From positions 1-50,868 of the forward strand of contig ONEL01000019.1 of assembly GCA_900316835.1 (NCBI GenBank): DNA of 50,868 nucleotides, written 5' to 3'. The translations under genes and the position numbers were made by a program. The first letter of the stretch is position 1. Each line of letters begins with the position of its first letter. Origin of the DNA: an uncultured Prevotellaceae bacterium (GTDB taxonomy: Bacteria; Bacteroidota; Bacteroidia; Bacteroidales; Muribaculaceae). The notes beneath the pieces are model-generated. The model did no database searches. It saw nothing but the letters and a program-made list of their open reading frames with translations, and had not been told where the DNA came from. Of this stretch, positions 1-8,041 are shown piece after piece.

Positions 1-57
1 GTTAAGCCTCACCACGCCGATGGTACTGCGAAAGTGGGAGAGTAGGTAATCGCCCCT
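1..57 (+). rRNA. rrf: 5S ribosomal RNA, 3' part (truncated by window edge)
   Basis: The first 57 bases read like the 3' half of a bacterial 5S rRNA: a segment resembling the loop D/E and helix IV-V region (GATGGTACTGCG, then GGGAGAGTAGGT), ending in CGCCCCTT, which should pair with the 5' end lying outside the window. A rho-independent terminator follows within a few bases, as at the end of an rRNA operon. The 16S and 23S genes would lie to the left. Confidence 0.85.
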
Positions 58-60
58 TAA

Positions 61-98
61 GAGAGAGCTTCGAGCACACGCCCGAGGCTCTCTTGTTT
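61..98 (+). terminator. rRNA operon terminator
   Basis: An inverted repeat (AGAGAGC at 62-68 against GCTCTCT at 87-93, with further CG pairs inside) is followed by a T-rich tract. It directly follows the 5S end and should terminate the rRNA operon. Confidence 0.8.
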
Positions 99-111
99 TA
101 TATATACAAAT

Positions 112-192
112 ACCGAAATACACTCTTTCCCCCTAGACCAGAGCCAGCAATAATACCGAAACACACTCTCTGCCAACTCCTAGAACAGAGCC
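112..192. repeat. Imperfect direct repeat between the two 5S tails
   Basis: Two related blocks, 112-145 and 155-192, both begin ACCGAAA-ACACTCT and end TAGA-CAGAGCC, with small differences between them. With the duplicated 5S tail that follows, this shows that the end of the rRNA operon was duplicated in tandem and then decayed. Confidence 0.7.
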
Positions 193-247
193 CTAAGCCC
201 CGCCACGCCACTGGTCAGCGACATGGGAGGCGTAGGTAATCGCCCCT
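193..247 (+). pseudogene. Degenerate duplicate of the 5S rRNA 3' end
   Basis: This segment aligns with bases 1-57: TAAGCC near its start, CCACGCC, then GTAGGTAATCGCCCCTTAAGAG, which is identical to the true 5S end. Between these anchors it carries substitutions and length changes that break the 5S helices (TGGTCAGCGACATGGGAGG replaces the normal loop). No 5' half is present, so it cannot yield a functional 5S. It is probably a by-product of unequal recombination at the operon end. Confidence 0.75.
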
Positions 248-255
248 TAAGAGAG

Positions 256-286
256 GACTCAAGAGCAATCTTGGGTCATCTTGTTT
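256..286 (+). terminator. Terminator of the duplicated 5S tail
   Basis: GACTCAAGA (256-264), a GCAA tetraloop, then TCTTGGGTC (269-277) form a 9-bp stem with one wobble, followed by a T-rich stretch. The stem sequence differs from that of the first terminator (61-98) although the position is equivalent, so structure was kept while sequence changed. Confidence 0.7.
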
Positions 287-436
287 AATATCCTAGTACA
301 TAGAAAACATTAGCAAAAGCATAACATTACAGCCGCGCTCTTAATTTCATGGGGGGACCTATATCAGGTTTAATTGTAAAAATATATTTTTTTAAAGAAA
401 AAATGCTCAAAATTTTTTAAATTCACACACTTTTGT

Positions 437-444
437 TAATTTTG
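437..444 (+). promoter_or_regulatory. Bacteroidetes -7 element for rprX
   Basis: TAATTTTG matches the Bacteroidetes -7 consensus TAnnTTTG. It lies about 80 bp before the rprX start, giving a leader of roughly 70 nt. Only a T-rich stretch stands at the expected -33 position, so the match is partial. Confidence 0.5.
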
Positions 445-524
445 CATCGTTAAGTTAAAAAAGAGGCTGTAATTAACAGTTTGTGTTAGTTTAAGTCTAG
501 TTTTATGCTTGAAATGACTATGTT

Positions 525-2036
525 ATGAAGAAATCAACAATATGGATATTAACTATTGTGATGGCTGTAGCGTTGCTAGGCCTGCTTTTTGTGCAAATCA
601 TGTATATTGAAAACATGATAAAGATGCGCAATGAGCAGTTTAGTGAGGTGGTCATGCGCAGTCTGTATAACGTAGCTACTAATCTTGAGCGTGATGAGAC
701 TAAATATTTTCTAGATCAAGACCTTAATGAAGCGCAGGCTTCGCTAATACCATTTAGCTCGACTGGTGTTAGCAAGAATGGTTTTGGCTTCAATAAGTCT
801 ACCCCTTTTGATACTACCGGGAGTCTTCGTAGTGATGATAAGTTAGCTCTAGGTGATGATGATAATTTATCAGGCTTAGGTGCGCGACAGAGCCGTCAGG
901 AAATTTTAAAAGGGCAATATCTATATCAAAAAGGCCTGCTTAATGAAGTTATATTGAGCATTCTTAACCATGCCAGCGATCGTCCCATCAGTGAGCGTGC
1001 CGACTCAGCAACGGTTCAGCATTACATTGAGCAAGAATTGCAAATTAACGGTCTAAGCATGCCCTTTGAATTTGCCGTGACTAATTCTGCGCAAGTTTAT
1101 GCTTATCTCACATCGGGCTATGAGGCAAGTGTAGAAAATAATAAGAGCATTTATAGCCAAATTTTGTTTCCCAACGACCCCAATGGCAAGTATAATACCC
1201 TAAATGTTACATTCCCCACAAAGGGAGACTATATCTTTTCTTCAATAAAATTCATGTTGCCATCGTTCTTTTTTACATTCATCTTGATGGCAGTTTTTAT
1301 CTACACTATTATCCTAGCCTTTAGACAGAAGAAGATATCGGAGATGAAGAACGACTTTATCAATAACATGACGCATGAGTTTAAGACGCCCATTTCTTCA
1401 ATCTCCCTTGCCGCACAAATGCTTAATGATGAAGCTGTGACAAAGAGCCCGGTACTGCTCAAGCAGGCCGCAACTGTGATTACCGACGAGACTAAGCGCT
1501 TGAGATTTCAGGTGGAGAAGGTGTTGCAGATGTCGATGTTTGATCGCACAAATGCCACAATGAAACTTCAGGAAGTTGATGTGGATGCTGTTGTTTACAG
1601 CGTGGTAAACACATTCAAGCTAAAGGTTGAGAAATTTGGAGGTTCTATCAGTGCCGAGCTCAACAGCGAGGATCCCATCGTCAATGTTGACGAGATGCAT
1701 TTTACAAATGTTATTTTTAATTTGCTCGACAACGCTATAAAATATCGTCGCGAAGATGTAGCTCCTCAGCTCAAGGTGACCACTTCCAATCCTGATGATA
1801 ATCATGTGATAATCACCGTTGAGGACAATGGAATAGGCATCAAACGCGAAGACCTAAAGAAAATATTTGAGAAATTCTATCGTGTCTCGACAGGAAATCG
1901 TCACGATGTGAAAGGATTTGGACTGGGCTTAGCCTATGTCCACAAGATGATAACCCTCTTCGGCGGCACTATCAAGGCCGAGAGCGAAATGGGTAAAGGC
2001 TCGAAATTTATAATTACATTACCACTATTAAAATAA
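525..2036 (+). CDS. rprX: RprX-like membrane sensor histidine kinase
   Basis: Sensor kinase of a two-component system, 503 residues. It has an N-terminal membrane helix (about 5-27), a periplasmic sensor region (about 28-240), a second membrane helix (about 245-265), a HisKA dimerisation domain with phospho-acceptor His284 in THEFKTPISS, and a HATPase domain. The N-box asparagine is near residue 403, the G1 box DNGIGI is at 434-439 and the G2 box GFGLGL at 464-469. No HAMP domain is obvious. The response regulator follows after 9 bp, so the two are co-transcribed. Size, topology and partner fit RprX of Bacteroides; the stimulus cannot be read from the sequence. The kinase role is certain, the rprX orthology likely. 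Confidence 0.9.
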   Translation: MKKSTIWILTIVMAVALLGLLFVQIMYIENMIKMRNEQFSEVVMRSLYNVATNLERDETKYFLDQDLNEAQASLIPFSSTGVSKNGFGFNKSTPFDTTGSLRSDDKLALGDDDNLSGLGARQSRQEILKGQYLYQKGLLNEVILSILNHASDRPISERADSATVQHYIEQELQINGLSMPFEFAVTNSAQVYAYLTSGYEASVENNKSIYSQILFPNDPNGKYNTLNVTFPTKGDYIFSSIKFMLPSFFFTFILMAVFIYTIILAFRQKKISEMKNDFINNMTHEFKTPISSISLAAQMLNDEAVTKSPVLLKQAATVITDETKRLRFQVEKVLQMSMFDRTNATMKLQEVDVDAVVYSVVNTFKLKVEKFGGSISAELNSEDPIVNVDEMHFTNVIFNLLDNAIKYRREDVAPQLKVTTSNPDDNHVIITVEDNGIGIKREDLKKIFEKFYRVSTGNRHDVKGFGLGLAYVHKMITLFGGTIKAESEMGKGSKFIITLPLLK

Positions 2037-2045
2037 GAAAACACT

Positions 2046-2750
2046 ATGGACGAAAAATTAAGAATTCTGTTGTGCGAAGATGACGAGAATCTTGGCATGT
2101 TATTGAGAGAGTATCTACAGGCCAAGGGGTACAATGCCGACCTCTTCGCCGATGGTGAAAGTGGCTACAAAGCTTTCTTGAAGGGCAAGTATGACATTTG
2201 CGTGCTCGACATCATGATGCCCAAGAAAGACGGCTTCCAACTGGCTCAGGAGATTAGGACTATCAATAGCGAGGTGCCTGTTATTTTCCTCACAGCCAAG
2301 GCTCTGAAGGAAGATATCCTGGAGGGCTTCAAAATTGGTGCCGACGACTATATCACCAAGCCCTTCTCGATGGAGGAGCTAGTGATGCGCATTGACGCCA
2401 TCATGCGTCGTGTCAAGGGAAAGAAAGGTAAAGAGATTACCATGTACAAGATTGGAAAGTTCACGTTCGACACCCAGAAGCAAGTTCTTATCGTTGATGA
2501 CATGTCAACAAAACTGACCACTAAGGAAAGTGAATTGTTGAGTTTGTTGTGTGCTCATGTGAATGAGATACTTGAGCGCAACTTTGCGTTGAAAACTATC
2601 TGGATTGATGATAACTACTTTAACGCACGCAGTATGGACGTGTATATCACCAAGTTGCGCAAGCATCTCAAGGCCGATCCCTCTATCGAGATTATCAATA
2701 TCCACGGCAAGGGATATAAGCTAATCGCTCCCGAACCCGAGGAAAAATAA
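2046..2750 (+). CDS. rprY: RprY-like OmpR-family response regulator
   Basis: DNA-binding response regulator, 234 residues. The receiver domain (about 5-120) has the acidic pair in CEDDEN, the phospho-acceptor Asp55 in VLDIMMP, a conserved Thr in FLTAKA and Lys in ITKPF. A winged-helix OmpR/PhoB domain (about 130-230) ends with INIHGKGYKL, the usual wing and final strand. It is the cognate partner of the upstream kinase. A strong terminator about 100 bp downstream closes the operon. Confidence 0.93.
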   Translation: MDEKLRILLCEDDENLGMLLREYLQAKGYNADLFADGESGYKAFLKGKYDICVLDIMMPKKDGFQLAQEIRTINSEVPVIFLTAKALKEDILEGFKIGADDYITKPFSMEELVMRIDAIMRRVKGKKGKEITMYKIGKFTFDTQKQVLIVDDMSTKLTTKESELLSLLCAHVNEILERNFALKTIWIDDNYFNARSMDVYITKLRKHLKADPSIEIINIHGKGYKLIAPEPEEK

Positions 2751-2848
2751 GAGATGATAAATGTTAAGTTGTAAATGTTGAGTGCTTGTAAGTTTGAGTA
2801 TATAGCACTTTATGTCAAATGACTTAGCATCCCTTCTCGTTAAGCCTA

Positions 2849-2884
2849 AATGCAACATCACCCTAAAGTGGTGTTGCATTTTTG
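2849..2884 (+). terminator. Terminator of the rprXY operon
   Basis: AATGCAACATCAC (2849-2861) pairs with GTGGTGTTGCATT (2868-2880) over 13 bp with one G-T wobble and a six-base loop, followed by TTTTT. It separates rprXY from plsC. Confidence 0.85.
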
Positions 2885-2896
2885 TAAAAAAATATT

Positions 2897-2904
2897 TAAC
2901 TTTG
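2897..2904 (+). promoter_or_regulatory. Bacteroidetes -7 element for plsC
   Basis: TAACTTTG fits TAnnTTTG exactly and lies 26 bp before the plsC start, just after the rprXY terminator. No clear TTTG is seen at -33. Confidence 0.55.
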
Positions 2905-2929
2905 TGGTGTTGTTTATTACCTTTACTGC

Positions 2930-3655
2930 ATGAACGTTGTATTAAATTGTTTATATCGCATTTATCATTACTGTATTGCAGCGCCTATAGTGCTTGTGAT
3001 TACCATCCTAACATGCATTGTTACGATGGTGGGATGTCTTTTTAACTCGAGATACTGGGGGTATTATCCCGCAAAGTGGTGGGCACGTTGCATGTGCTGG
3101 TTTTTCTTTGTGCGCGTAAAGGTTGAGAATCGTCATTTAATTGACCGCGAGAGTTCCTATGTGTTTGTCGCAAATCATCAAGGAGCTTACGACATTTTTT
3201 CAATTTATGGTTATTTAGGCCACAACTTTAGGTGGCTCATGCGCAAAGGGTTAAATAATTTTCCACTGATAGGGTGGGCGTGTCAGATGGCAGGGCAAGT
3301 AATGGTAGATAATCACTCGGCAAAAGGAATAAAAAAGACTATGAATGATGCTGAGAATAGGTTAGAAAAAGGAATGTCGATAGTCGTTTTCCCCGAAGGA
3401 CGACGCACCGACGATGGTAAAATTCACCAGTTCAAACATGGCGCTTTTCGTCTTGCTAGTGAGTTTAACTTGCCCATTGTCCCCATTACCATCAATGGGT
3501 CTTACCAAGTGATGTCGCGCACTATGTTCCATGTTCAACCAGGAGTAATTACTCTTACCATTCACGAGCCCATTGTTCCTGGTCCCGAGGGCTTCGACAT
3601 CAAGGAGGTTACGCAACAGAGTTTTGACGCGGTAAAGTCGTCGCTTCGAGAGTGA
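2930..3655 (+). CDS. plsC: 1-acyl-sn-glycerol-3-phosphate acyltransferase (PlsC family)
   Basis: Acyltransferase of 241 residues that should acylate lysophosphatidic acid at the inner membrane to give phosphatidic acid. It has an N-terminal hydrophobic helix (about 8-35). The catalytic HX4D motif is seen as NHQGAYD (about 80-86) and the substrate-binding block as FPEGRR (about 151-156), followed by IVPITI. Length is normal for the family. The gene has its own likely promoter at 2897 and a terminator overlapping its stop codon. An ATG-initiated overlapping frame at 2812-3045 runs through the rprXY terminator and is not real. Confidence 0.9.
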   Translation: MNVVLNCLYRIYHYCIAAPIVLVITILTCIVTMVGCLFNSRYWGYYPAKWWARCMCWFFFVRVKVENRHLIDRESSYVFVANHQGAYDIFSIYGYLGHNFRWLMRKGLNNFPLIGWACQMAGQVMVDNHSAKGIKKTMNDAENRLEKGMSIVVFPEGRRTDDGKIHQFKHGAFRLASEFNLPIVPITINGSYQVMSRTMFHVQPGVITLTIHEPIVPGPEGFDIKEVTQQSFDAVKSSLRE

Positions 3656-3674
3656 AAAAATTCTTTTTTGCTCT
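3649..3674. terminator. Bidirectional terminator between convergent genes
   Basis: AGAG (3649) and A6 (3655-3660) pair with T6 (3664-3669) and CTCT (3671-3674) around a TTC loop. Runs of A and T on either side let it serve plsC from the left and the NUDIX gene from the right. Confidence 0.65.
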
Positions 3675-3691
3675 GGCCAATTATCAAGGTT

Positions 3692-4246
3692 TCATAACAG
3701 GTGATTTGTGGCAAAGTACCGCCACAGCGGAGCTAGCATGAGCGCTTGCTTTAGCTCGTCGCGCATCATCATGTCAAGAACTTGCTCTTGGGTGAGTAGT
3801 ACAACATCAATGTCCTCGGTGTGGTCAAGTTGCTGACTGCCTATCTTTTCCACTCCAGTAGCCACAAAGCAATGTGTCCAATTATTACAAGTGCTGGGGT
3901 TTTGCCCAATTTTCATAATCTCTTCCCATTCACCTCCGCCATATCCCGTTTCTTCAAGAAACTCGCGCTTTGCACTCTCAATGGGGTTCTCGCCAGTCTC
4001 CGCAACTCCAGCGCACAATTCCACCGAGTCAAGATCTAGTCCATAACGATACTGGCGCACAAATACAAACAGCCCATCTTTAGTTATTGCTATCACGTTC
4101 ACCCAGTCGGGGTATTCAAGCACATAAAACTCATTGTTCACAACTCCGTTAGGCAGTTGCACAACATCGCGCCTTGCCGTTAGCCAGGGTCGCTTGAATA
4201 GATATTCGCTTTTAAGGGTTTTCCACCGTTTGCTATGTTGTTCCAT
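3692..4246 (-). CDS. NUDIX hydrolase, ADP-ribose pyrophosphatase type
   Basis: Hydrolase of nucleoside diphosphates linked to another moiety, 184 residues. The complete Nudix box (G-x5-E-x7-REUxEExGU) is visible as GVAETGE, seven residues, then REFLEETGYG, at about 80-102. The preceding sequence resembles the ADP-ribose pyrophosphatase subgroup (WVNVIAITKDG, VRQYRYG), so ADP-ribose or a related sugar nucleotide is the likely substrate. It is convergent with plsC and monocistronic. Confidence 0.85.
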   Translation of the reverse strand: MEQHSKRWKTLKSEYLFKRPWLTARRDVVQLPNGVVNNEFYVLEYPDWVNVIAITKDGLFVFVRQYRYGLDLDSVELCAGVAETGENPIESAKREFLEETGYGGGEWEEIMKIGQNPSTCNNWTHCFVATGVEKIGSQQLDHTEDIDVVLLTQEQVLDMMMRDELKQALMLAPLWRYFATNHLL

Positions 4247-4551
4247 AACTACTTAACGTGCAAAGGAGTAGAAAATTACGTCACTGTGCTAAAAATGTGA
4301 ATTTTTAGCCATTTTTTGTGTTGGAAAAGGAAATTTGTTTACAAGCGCAAATATTTTTTAAGATGTTGGATAAAATTCAGATAATCAAAGCAGTATAAAC
4401 TTTTCCACAAGGTTGTTAATAACTTTTTCGTAAAGAAATGAAAATTTTCTTGTTTATGTTTGTAAATTATTGATTTTTATTTTGTAATTTTACACCCTAA
4501 TATAGAAGTTAAAATTGTATAAAGATAAAGAAAATCGTTGCGACAAGAGAG
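4247..4551. other. AT-rich region upstream of the division and cell-wall cluster
   Basis: About 300 bp between the divergent NUDIX and rsmH starts contain no open frame worth calling. In particular there is no mraZ, which commonly precedes rsmH. The right half is very AT-rich and has a TTTG at 4459-4462 and a TATTTTG at 4478-4484, too close together for the consensus spacing. The promoter of the cluster should lie here but I cannot pin it down. Confidence 0.5.
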
Positions 4552-5469
4552 ATGAACCCCACAGTCTATCACATACCAGCGTTGCTCAATGAGTGCATTA
4601 ATGGCTTGAATATCAAGCCTAATGGCACTTATGTTGATGTTACCTTTGGCGGTGGTGGACATAGTCGTGCTATCATGGAGCACCTGGGCGAAGGTGGCAG
4701 GCTGCTTGGCTTTGACCAGGACATGGACGCGCTAGCTAACAGGTTGAATGATAGCCGATTTACGTTTGTACATGCAAATTTTTCATTTCTAAAGAATTTC
4801 CTTCGGTTTCATGATATTGAGCATGTGGATGGTATTCTTGCCGACCTGGGCGTGTCGTTTCATCACTTTGATGCCGCTGAGCGCGGGTTCTCATTCAGGC
4901 AGGATAGTGCGCTCGACATGCGCATGAATCGTTCGTCGCAAGAAGATGCAACAAGCGTGCTGATGACCCGCGGTGAAGAAGAGCTTGCGTCGATATTCTA
5001 TCTCTATGGTGAGCTAAAGCAATCGCGCAAGTTGGCTCATGCAATAGTGAAGCAACGCCAGCAGGAAACAATCGACACCACCGGCAAGCTCGTGAACGTG
5101 GTTAGTCCGTTCATTAATAAGAAACAAGAAAAGAAAGAGCTTGCTCAGGTTTTTCAGGCGTTGCGCATTGAGGTAAATCATGAGATTGACGTTCTAAAAC
5201 GCTTGCTGCAACAGTCGCTTGATGTTTTGAATCCGGGCGGTAGGCTGGTGGTTATCACCTACCACTCTCTTGAGGATCGCCTAGTGAAAAACTTTATGCG
5301 CAGCGGAAATGTTGAGGGAAGAATCGAGAAAGACTTCTATGGTCGCGTAAACACACCCTGGAAACTTGTCAACAACAAGGTGATAGTGGCAAGCGAAGCC
5401 GAGGTGGAGGCCAATCCCCGTTCGCGCAGCGCAAAGCTCCGCATAGCCGAGAAATTAGCTAATGATTGA
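4552..5469 (+). CDS. rsmH: 16S rRNA (cytosine(1402)-N(4))-methyltransferase RsmH (MraW)
   Basis: SAM-dependent methyltransferase acting on C1402 of 16S rRNA, 305 residues, normal length. It opens with HIPALLNECI and has the SAM-binding motif VDVTFGGGGHSRAI (about 27-40), DLGVSFHHFD (about 103-112), RGFSFR, and near the C-terminus VVITYHSLEDRLVK, all hallmarks of RsmH. It is the first gene of the cluster, with ftsL following after 42 bp. Confidence 0.95.
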   Translation: MNPTVYHIPALLNECINGLNIKPNGTYVDVTFGGGGHSRAIMEHLGEGGRLLGFDQDMDALANRLNDSRFTFVHANFSFLKNFLRFHDIEHVDGILADLGVSFHHFDAAERGFSFRQDSALDMRMNRSSQEDATSVLMTRGEEELASIFYLYGELKQSRKLAHAIVKQRQQETIDTTGKLVNVVSPFINKKQEKKELAQVFQALRIEVNHEIDVLKRLLQQSLDVLNPGGRLVVITYHSLEDRLVKNFMRSGNVEGRIEKDFYGRVNTPWKLVNNKVIVASEAEVEANPRSRSAKLRIAEKLAND

Positions 5470-5511
5470 TAGTAACATTGCAAATTTAGAATTGAGAATT
5501 TAAACATATAT

Positions 5512-5913
5512 ATGGCACAAGTAAGTAATAAACGTGGCAAAAAGCAGGAAACAAATAGTGGCAGTGGGATAGTACTTAATCCCATTGTACTGGTACAGCG
5601 AGCCCTGCAAGGTCGCATGTTCCTGACGCTTGAATTCTTTAAGCGTTACTGGCTCTATGTAGTTGCCGCCACAGTGATGATGCTAATGTATATTTCTAAC
5701 AAATATGTTTATCAGAGTGATATGGCAAAGCTTGGCAATCTCAAGACTGTGTTGAACAACGCCAGTACCGACTATGTTGATGCCAGCTCAAAATATAACT
5801 CCCGCATTCTTGAGAGCCAAATGAAGAGCTATATCGACTCAATGGGGATAGATCTAAATATTTCAAAAGAACCACCTTACAAATTGTCGTCAACCGAAAA
5901 TGAGGAACTCTAA
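5512..5913 (+). CDS. ftsL: FtsL-like divisome protein
   Basis: Small bitopic protein, 133 residues: a cytoplasmic basic N-terminus (about 1-42), one membrane helix (about 45-65, WLYVVAATVMMLMYI) and a short periplasmic part that should form a coiled coil. Sequence conservation in this family is very low. The call rests on topology and on its position between rsmH and the penicillin-binding protein, where ftsL sits in other dcw clusters. Its 3' end overlaps ftsI by 14 bp, implying translational coupling. It is expected to join FtsQ and FtsB-like partners in activating FtsW/FtsI. Confidence 0.75.
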   Translation: MAQVSNKRGKKQETNSGSGIVLNPIVLVQRALQGRMFLTLEFFKRYWLYVVAATVMMLMYISNKYVYQSDMAKLGNLKTVLNNASTDYVDASSKYNSRILESQMKSYIDSMGIDLNISKEPPYKLSSTENEEL

Positions 5914-7999
5914 TAAACAACACATATTGCTTCGTTACTTGTTTGTGATTGGTATGATTCTGGTTTTTGCCGGATTCATCGTTTACAACATGTTTAAGAC
6001 ATCGGTAGTTCATGCTAAAGCATGGAACGACAAGGCCGATAGCCTTTTGACACGAGAAACCGTGCTCAACCCCGAGCGAGGCAGAATTTTGTCGGACAAC
6101 GGAAGTGTGTTGTCGGCCAATCTCAACTATTACACCGCCCGCATCGACTGGCGTGTGGAAGGCTTTGACAAGCGAGAGTTTACTAAACAACTTGATGCGT
6201 TGTGCGACAGCCTAGAGGCATTCATGCCACAAAAGAAAACCGCCGACGAGTGGAAAAAAGATTTGCAGGCACAGTTTGAGGCCCGCAAGAGTTCAGTATA
6301 TCCTCTTTTTAGAGGTTTGACACATTCACAGTTTGTACGCCTTAAATCTTTTCCATTCCTCAACCTGCCTAAGAATAAGAACGGCTTCTACAGCGACCCC
6401 ACAGTAAAACGAGTAAAACCATTTGGGTCGATGGCTTCAAGAAGTATAGGCAACGTGGGTGAGGTAAAAGGCCGTGAAGGCCAGCATGGCATCTCGGGTC
6501 TTGAGATGGCTCTCGACTCGTTGCTGTACGGTGTGCCAGGCGTTAAGCGCCGCATTCAGCTGACAAATCGCATTGTCGACTGGGAGAGCACACCGGCAGT
6601 GCCAGGCTATGACATCACCACTACCATCAATGTGCAACTGCAGGACATTGTAGAGAACGAGCTCTATAAAGTGTGTTGCGAGACCGAGGCGGTGTGGGGA
6701 ACATGCGTGCTGATGGAGGTGGAAACAGGCGAGATAAAAGCTATTTCTAACCTTGAGTGGAGCGATAAGTTGCAAGATTACTACGAAGGTCGCAACAATG
6801 CCGTGCTAGGATATGAGCCCGGCTCTGTTATGAAGCCCATTTCGATGATGGTGGCTCTGGAGGATGGCATTGTGAGCGATATCAATGCTCCCATTCCCAC
6901 CGGCTCGCTGTGGATTTATGGTGGTCGTGAGATACGTGACCCACATGGTGGCGCGGCTTTGTCGCCTCGACAGATTATTGAAATGTCGAGCAACATAGGC
7001 ATGTCTAAAATTATAGTAAAGAAATATGGTAGCAATCCTGGTGGCTTCAGAGAGCGATTGGAGCAGATGGGATTCTTTGAGCCATTCAACACAGGCATTG
7101 GTGGTGAGCAAGAGCCATCAATCGCCCGACTGGGGCACACCACCGCCGACCGTGTGGCCTTGACCCGCATGGCCTATGGTTACACCACCCTTATTCCGCC
7201 CATGCACACGCTAGCGATCTATAATGCTATTGCTAACGACGGCAAGTATGTGCGTCCCCACCTTGTTAAGAAACTTACACGCCCAGGCAGTAAAGTTGAC
7301 TCCATTGTACCCATCACCTACATTCGTCAGCAGGTTTGTAGCCCCGAGAATGCCGAGAAACTCCGCATCATGATGCACGACGTGGTGTGGGGAAGTCATG
7401 GAACGGCTCGCAGTTGGGTGCAAGATGAGCATGTGGAAATTGCCGGTAAGACGGGAACCGCTTATACCGTTCGCAGCGATGGTACCTATAGTGAGGAAAA
7501 GCGTCTTGCCTTCTGTGGTTTTTTCCCTTACAAAGCACCCAAGTACAGCTGCGTAGTGCTCATGCTCCGTGCTAATCGCGGTGCTGCTGCCAGCAGTGGT
7601 CTTGTGTTGAGGAATATTGCTGCCAAGATGTATGCCCGTGGCTTGCTTGGCGCCAATGATAACTTTGATAATTCAGCAACACCCAAGCGTGATGTTAAGA
7701 GCAATACCCCCTATGAGCAACAACCAGTGCTTTATTCTAATGCTAACACTAACCGTGTTAATGGCATTAAGCACTTCATTGGTGCACGACAGGTGAAAAT
7801 GTTCAACTTGCCCTCAAGTGGTACTGGACATGGAGTGCCCAATGTGTGTGGAATGTCGGTTCGTGATGCTGTGTGCACGCTCGAGAAGCTTGGACTAAAT
7901 GTCCGTTTCAAGGGGCTAGGTCGCGTTGTGGGTCAGAGTCTCCCCACCGGTAGCTCATTCAACAAGGGGGCGATTATCACACTCACTTTAGCGACATGA
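5900..7999 (+). CDS. ftsI: Division-specific penicillin-binding protein FtsI (PBP3) with PASTA domain
   Basis: Septal peptidoglycan transpeptidase, 699 residues. It has a membrane anchor (about 11-32), a dimerisation/pedestal domain (NPERGRILSDNG near 51-62) and a transpeptidase domain with nucleophile Ser309 in SVMK, the SSN triad at 363-365 and KTG at 517-519. After the transpeptidase come a linker and one PASTA domain (about 635-699, beginning near VPNVCGMSVRDAV). A C-terminal PASTA domain is usual in FtsI of Bacteroidetes but absent from the E. coli protein. It starts inside ftsL and murE follows after 42 bp. FtsW, its glycosyltransferase partner, is encoded further down the cluster. Confidence 0.95.
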   Translation: MRNSNKQHILLRYLFVIGMILVFAGFIVYNMFKTSVVHAKAWNDKADSLLTRETVLNPERGRILSDNGSVLSANLNYYTARIDWRVEGFDKREFTKQLDALCDSLEAFMPQKKTADEWKKDLQAQFEARKSSVYPLFRGLTHSQFVRLKSFPFLNLPKNKNGFYSDPTVKRVKPFGSMASRSIGNVGEVKGREGQHGISGLEMALDSLLYGVPGVKRRIQLTNRIVDWESTPAVPGYDITTTINVQLQDIVENELYKVCCETEAVWGTCVLMEVETGEIKAISNLEWSDKLQDYYEGRNNAVLGYEPGSVMKPISMMVALEDGIVSDINAPIPTGSLWIYGGREIRDPHGGAALSPRQIIEMSSNIGMSKIIVKKYGSNPGGFRERLEQMGFFEPFNTGIGGEQEPSIARLGHTTADRVALTRMAYGYTTLIPPMHTLAIYNAIANDGKYVRPHLVKKLTRPGSKVDSIVPITYIRQQVCSPENAEKLRIMMHDVVWGSHGTARSWVQDEHVEIAGKTGTAYTVRSDGTYSEEKRLAFCGFFPYKAPKYSCVVLMLRANRGAAASSGLVLRNIAAKMYARGLLGANDNFDNSATPKRDVKSNTPYEQQPVLYSNANTNRVNGIKHFIGARQVKMFNLPSSGTGHGVPNVCGMSVRDAVCTLEKLGLNVRFKGLGRVVGQSLPTGSSFNKGAIITLTLAT

Positions 8000-8041
8000 A
8001 AATATTAACAAGCCTATAAATAAGAGATTAAAAAAAAGACT

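Noticed and set aside
2812..3045. 77-codon plus-strand frame before plsC
   Set aside because: It spans the rprXY terminator and the plsC promoter and overlaps plsC in another frame; the product has no protein-like features.
4477..4683. Minus-strand frame over the rsmH start, considered as a possible small regulator in place of mraZ
   Set aside because: It overlaps the conserved rsmH N-terminus and shows no resemblance to MraZ.
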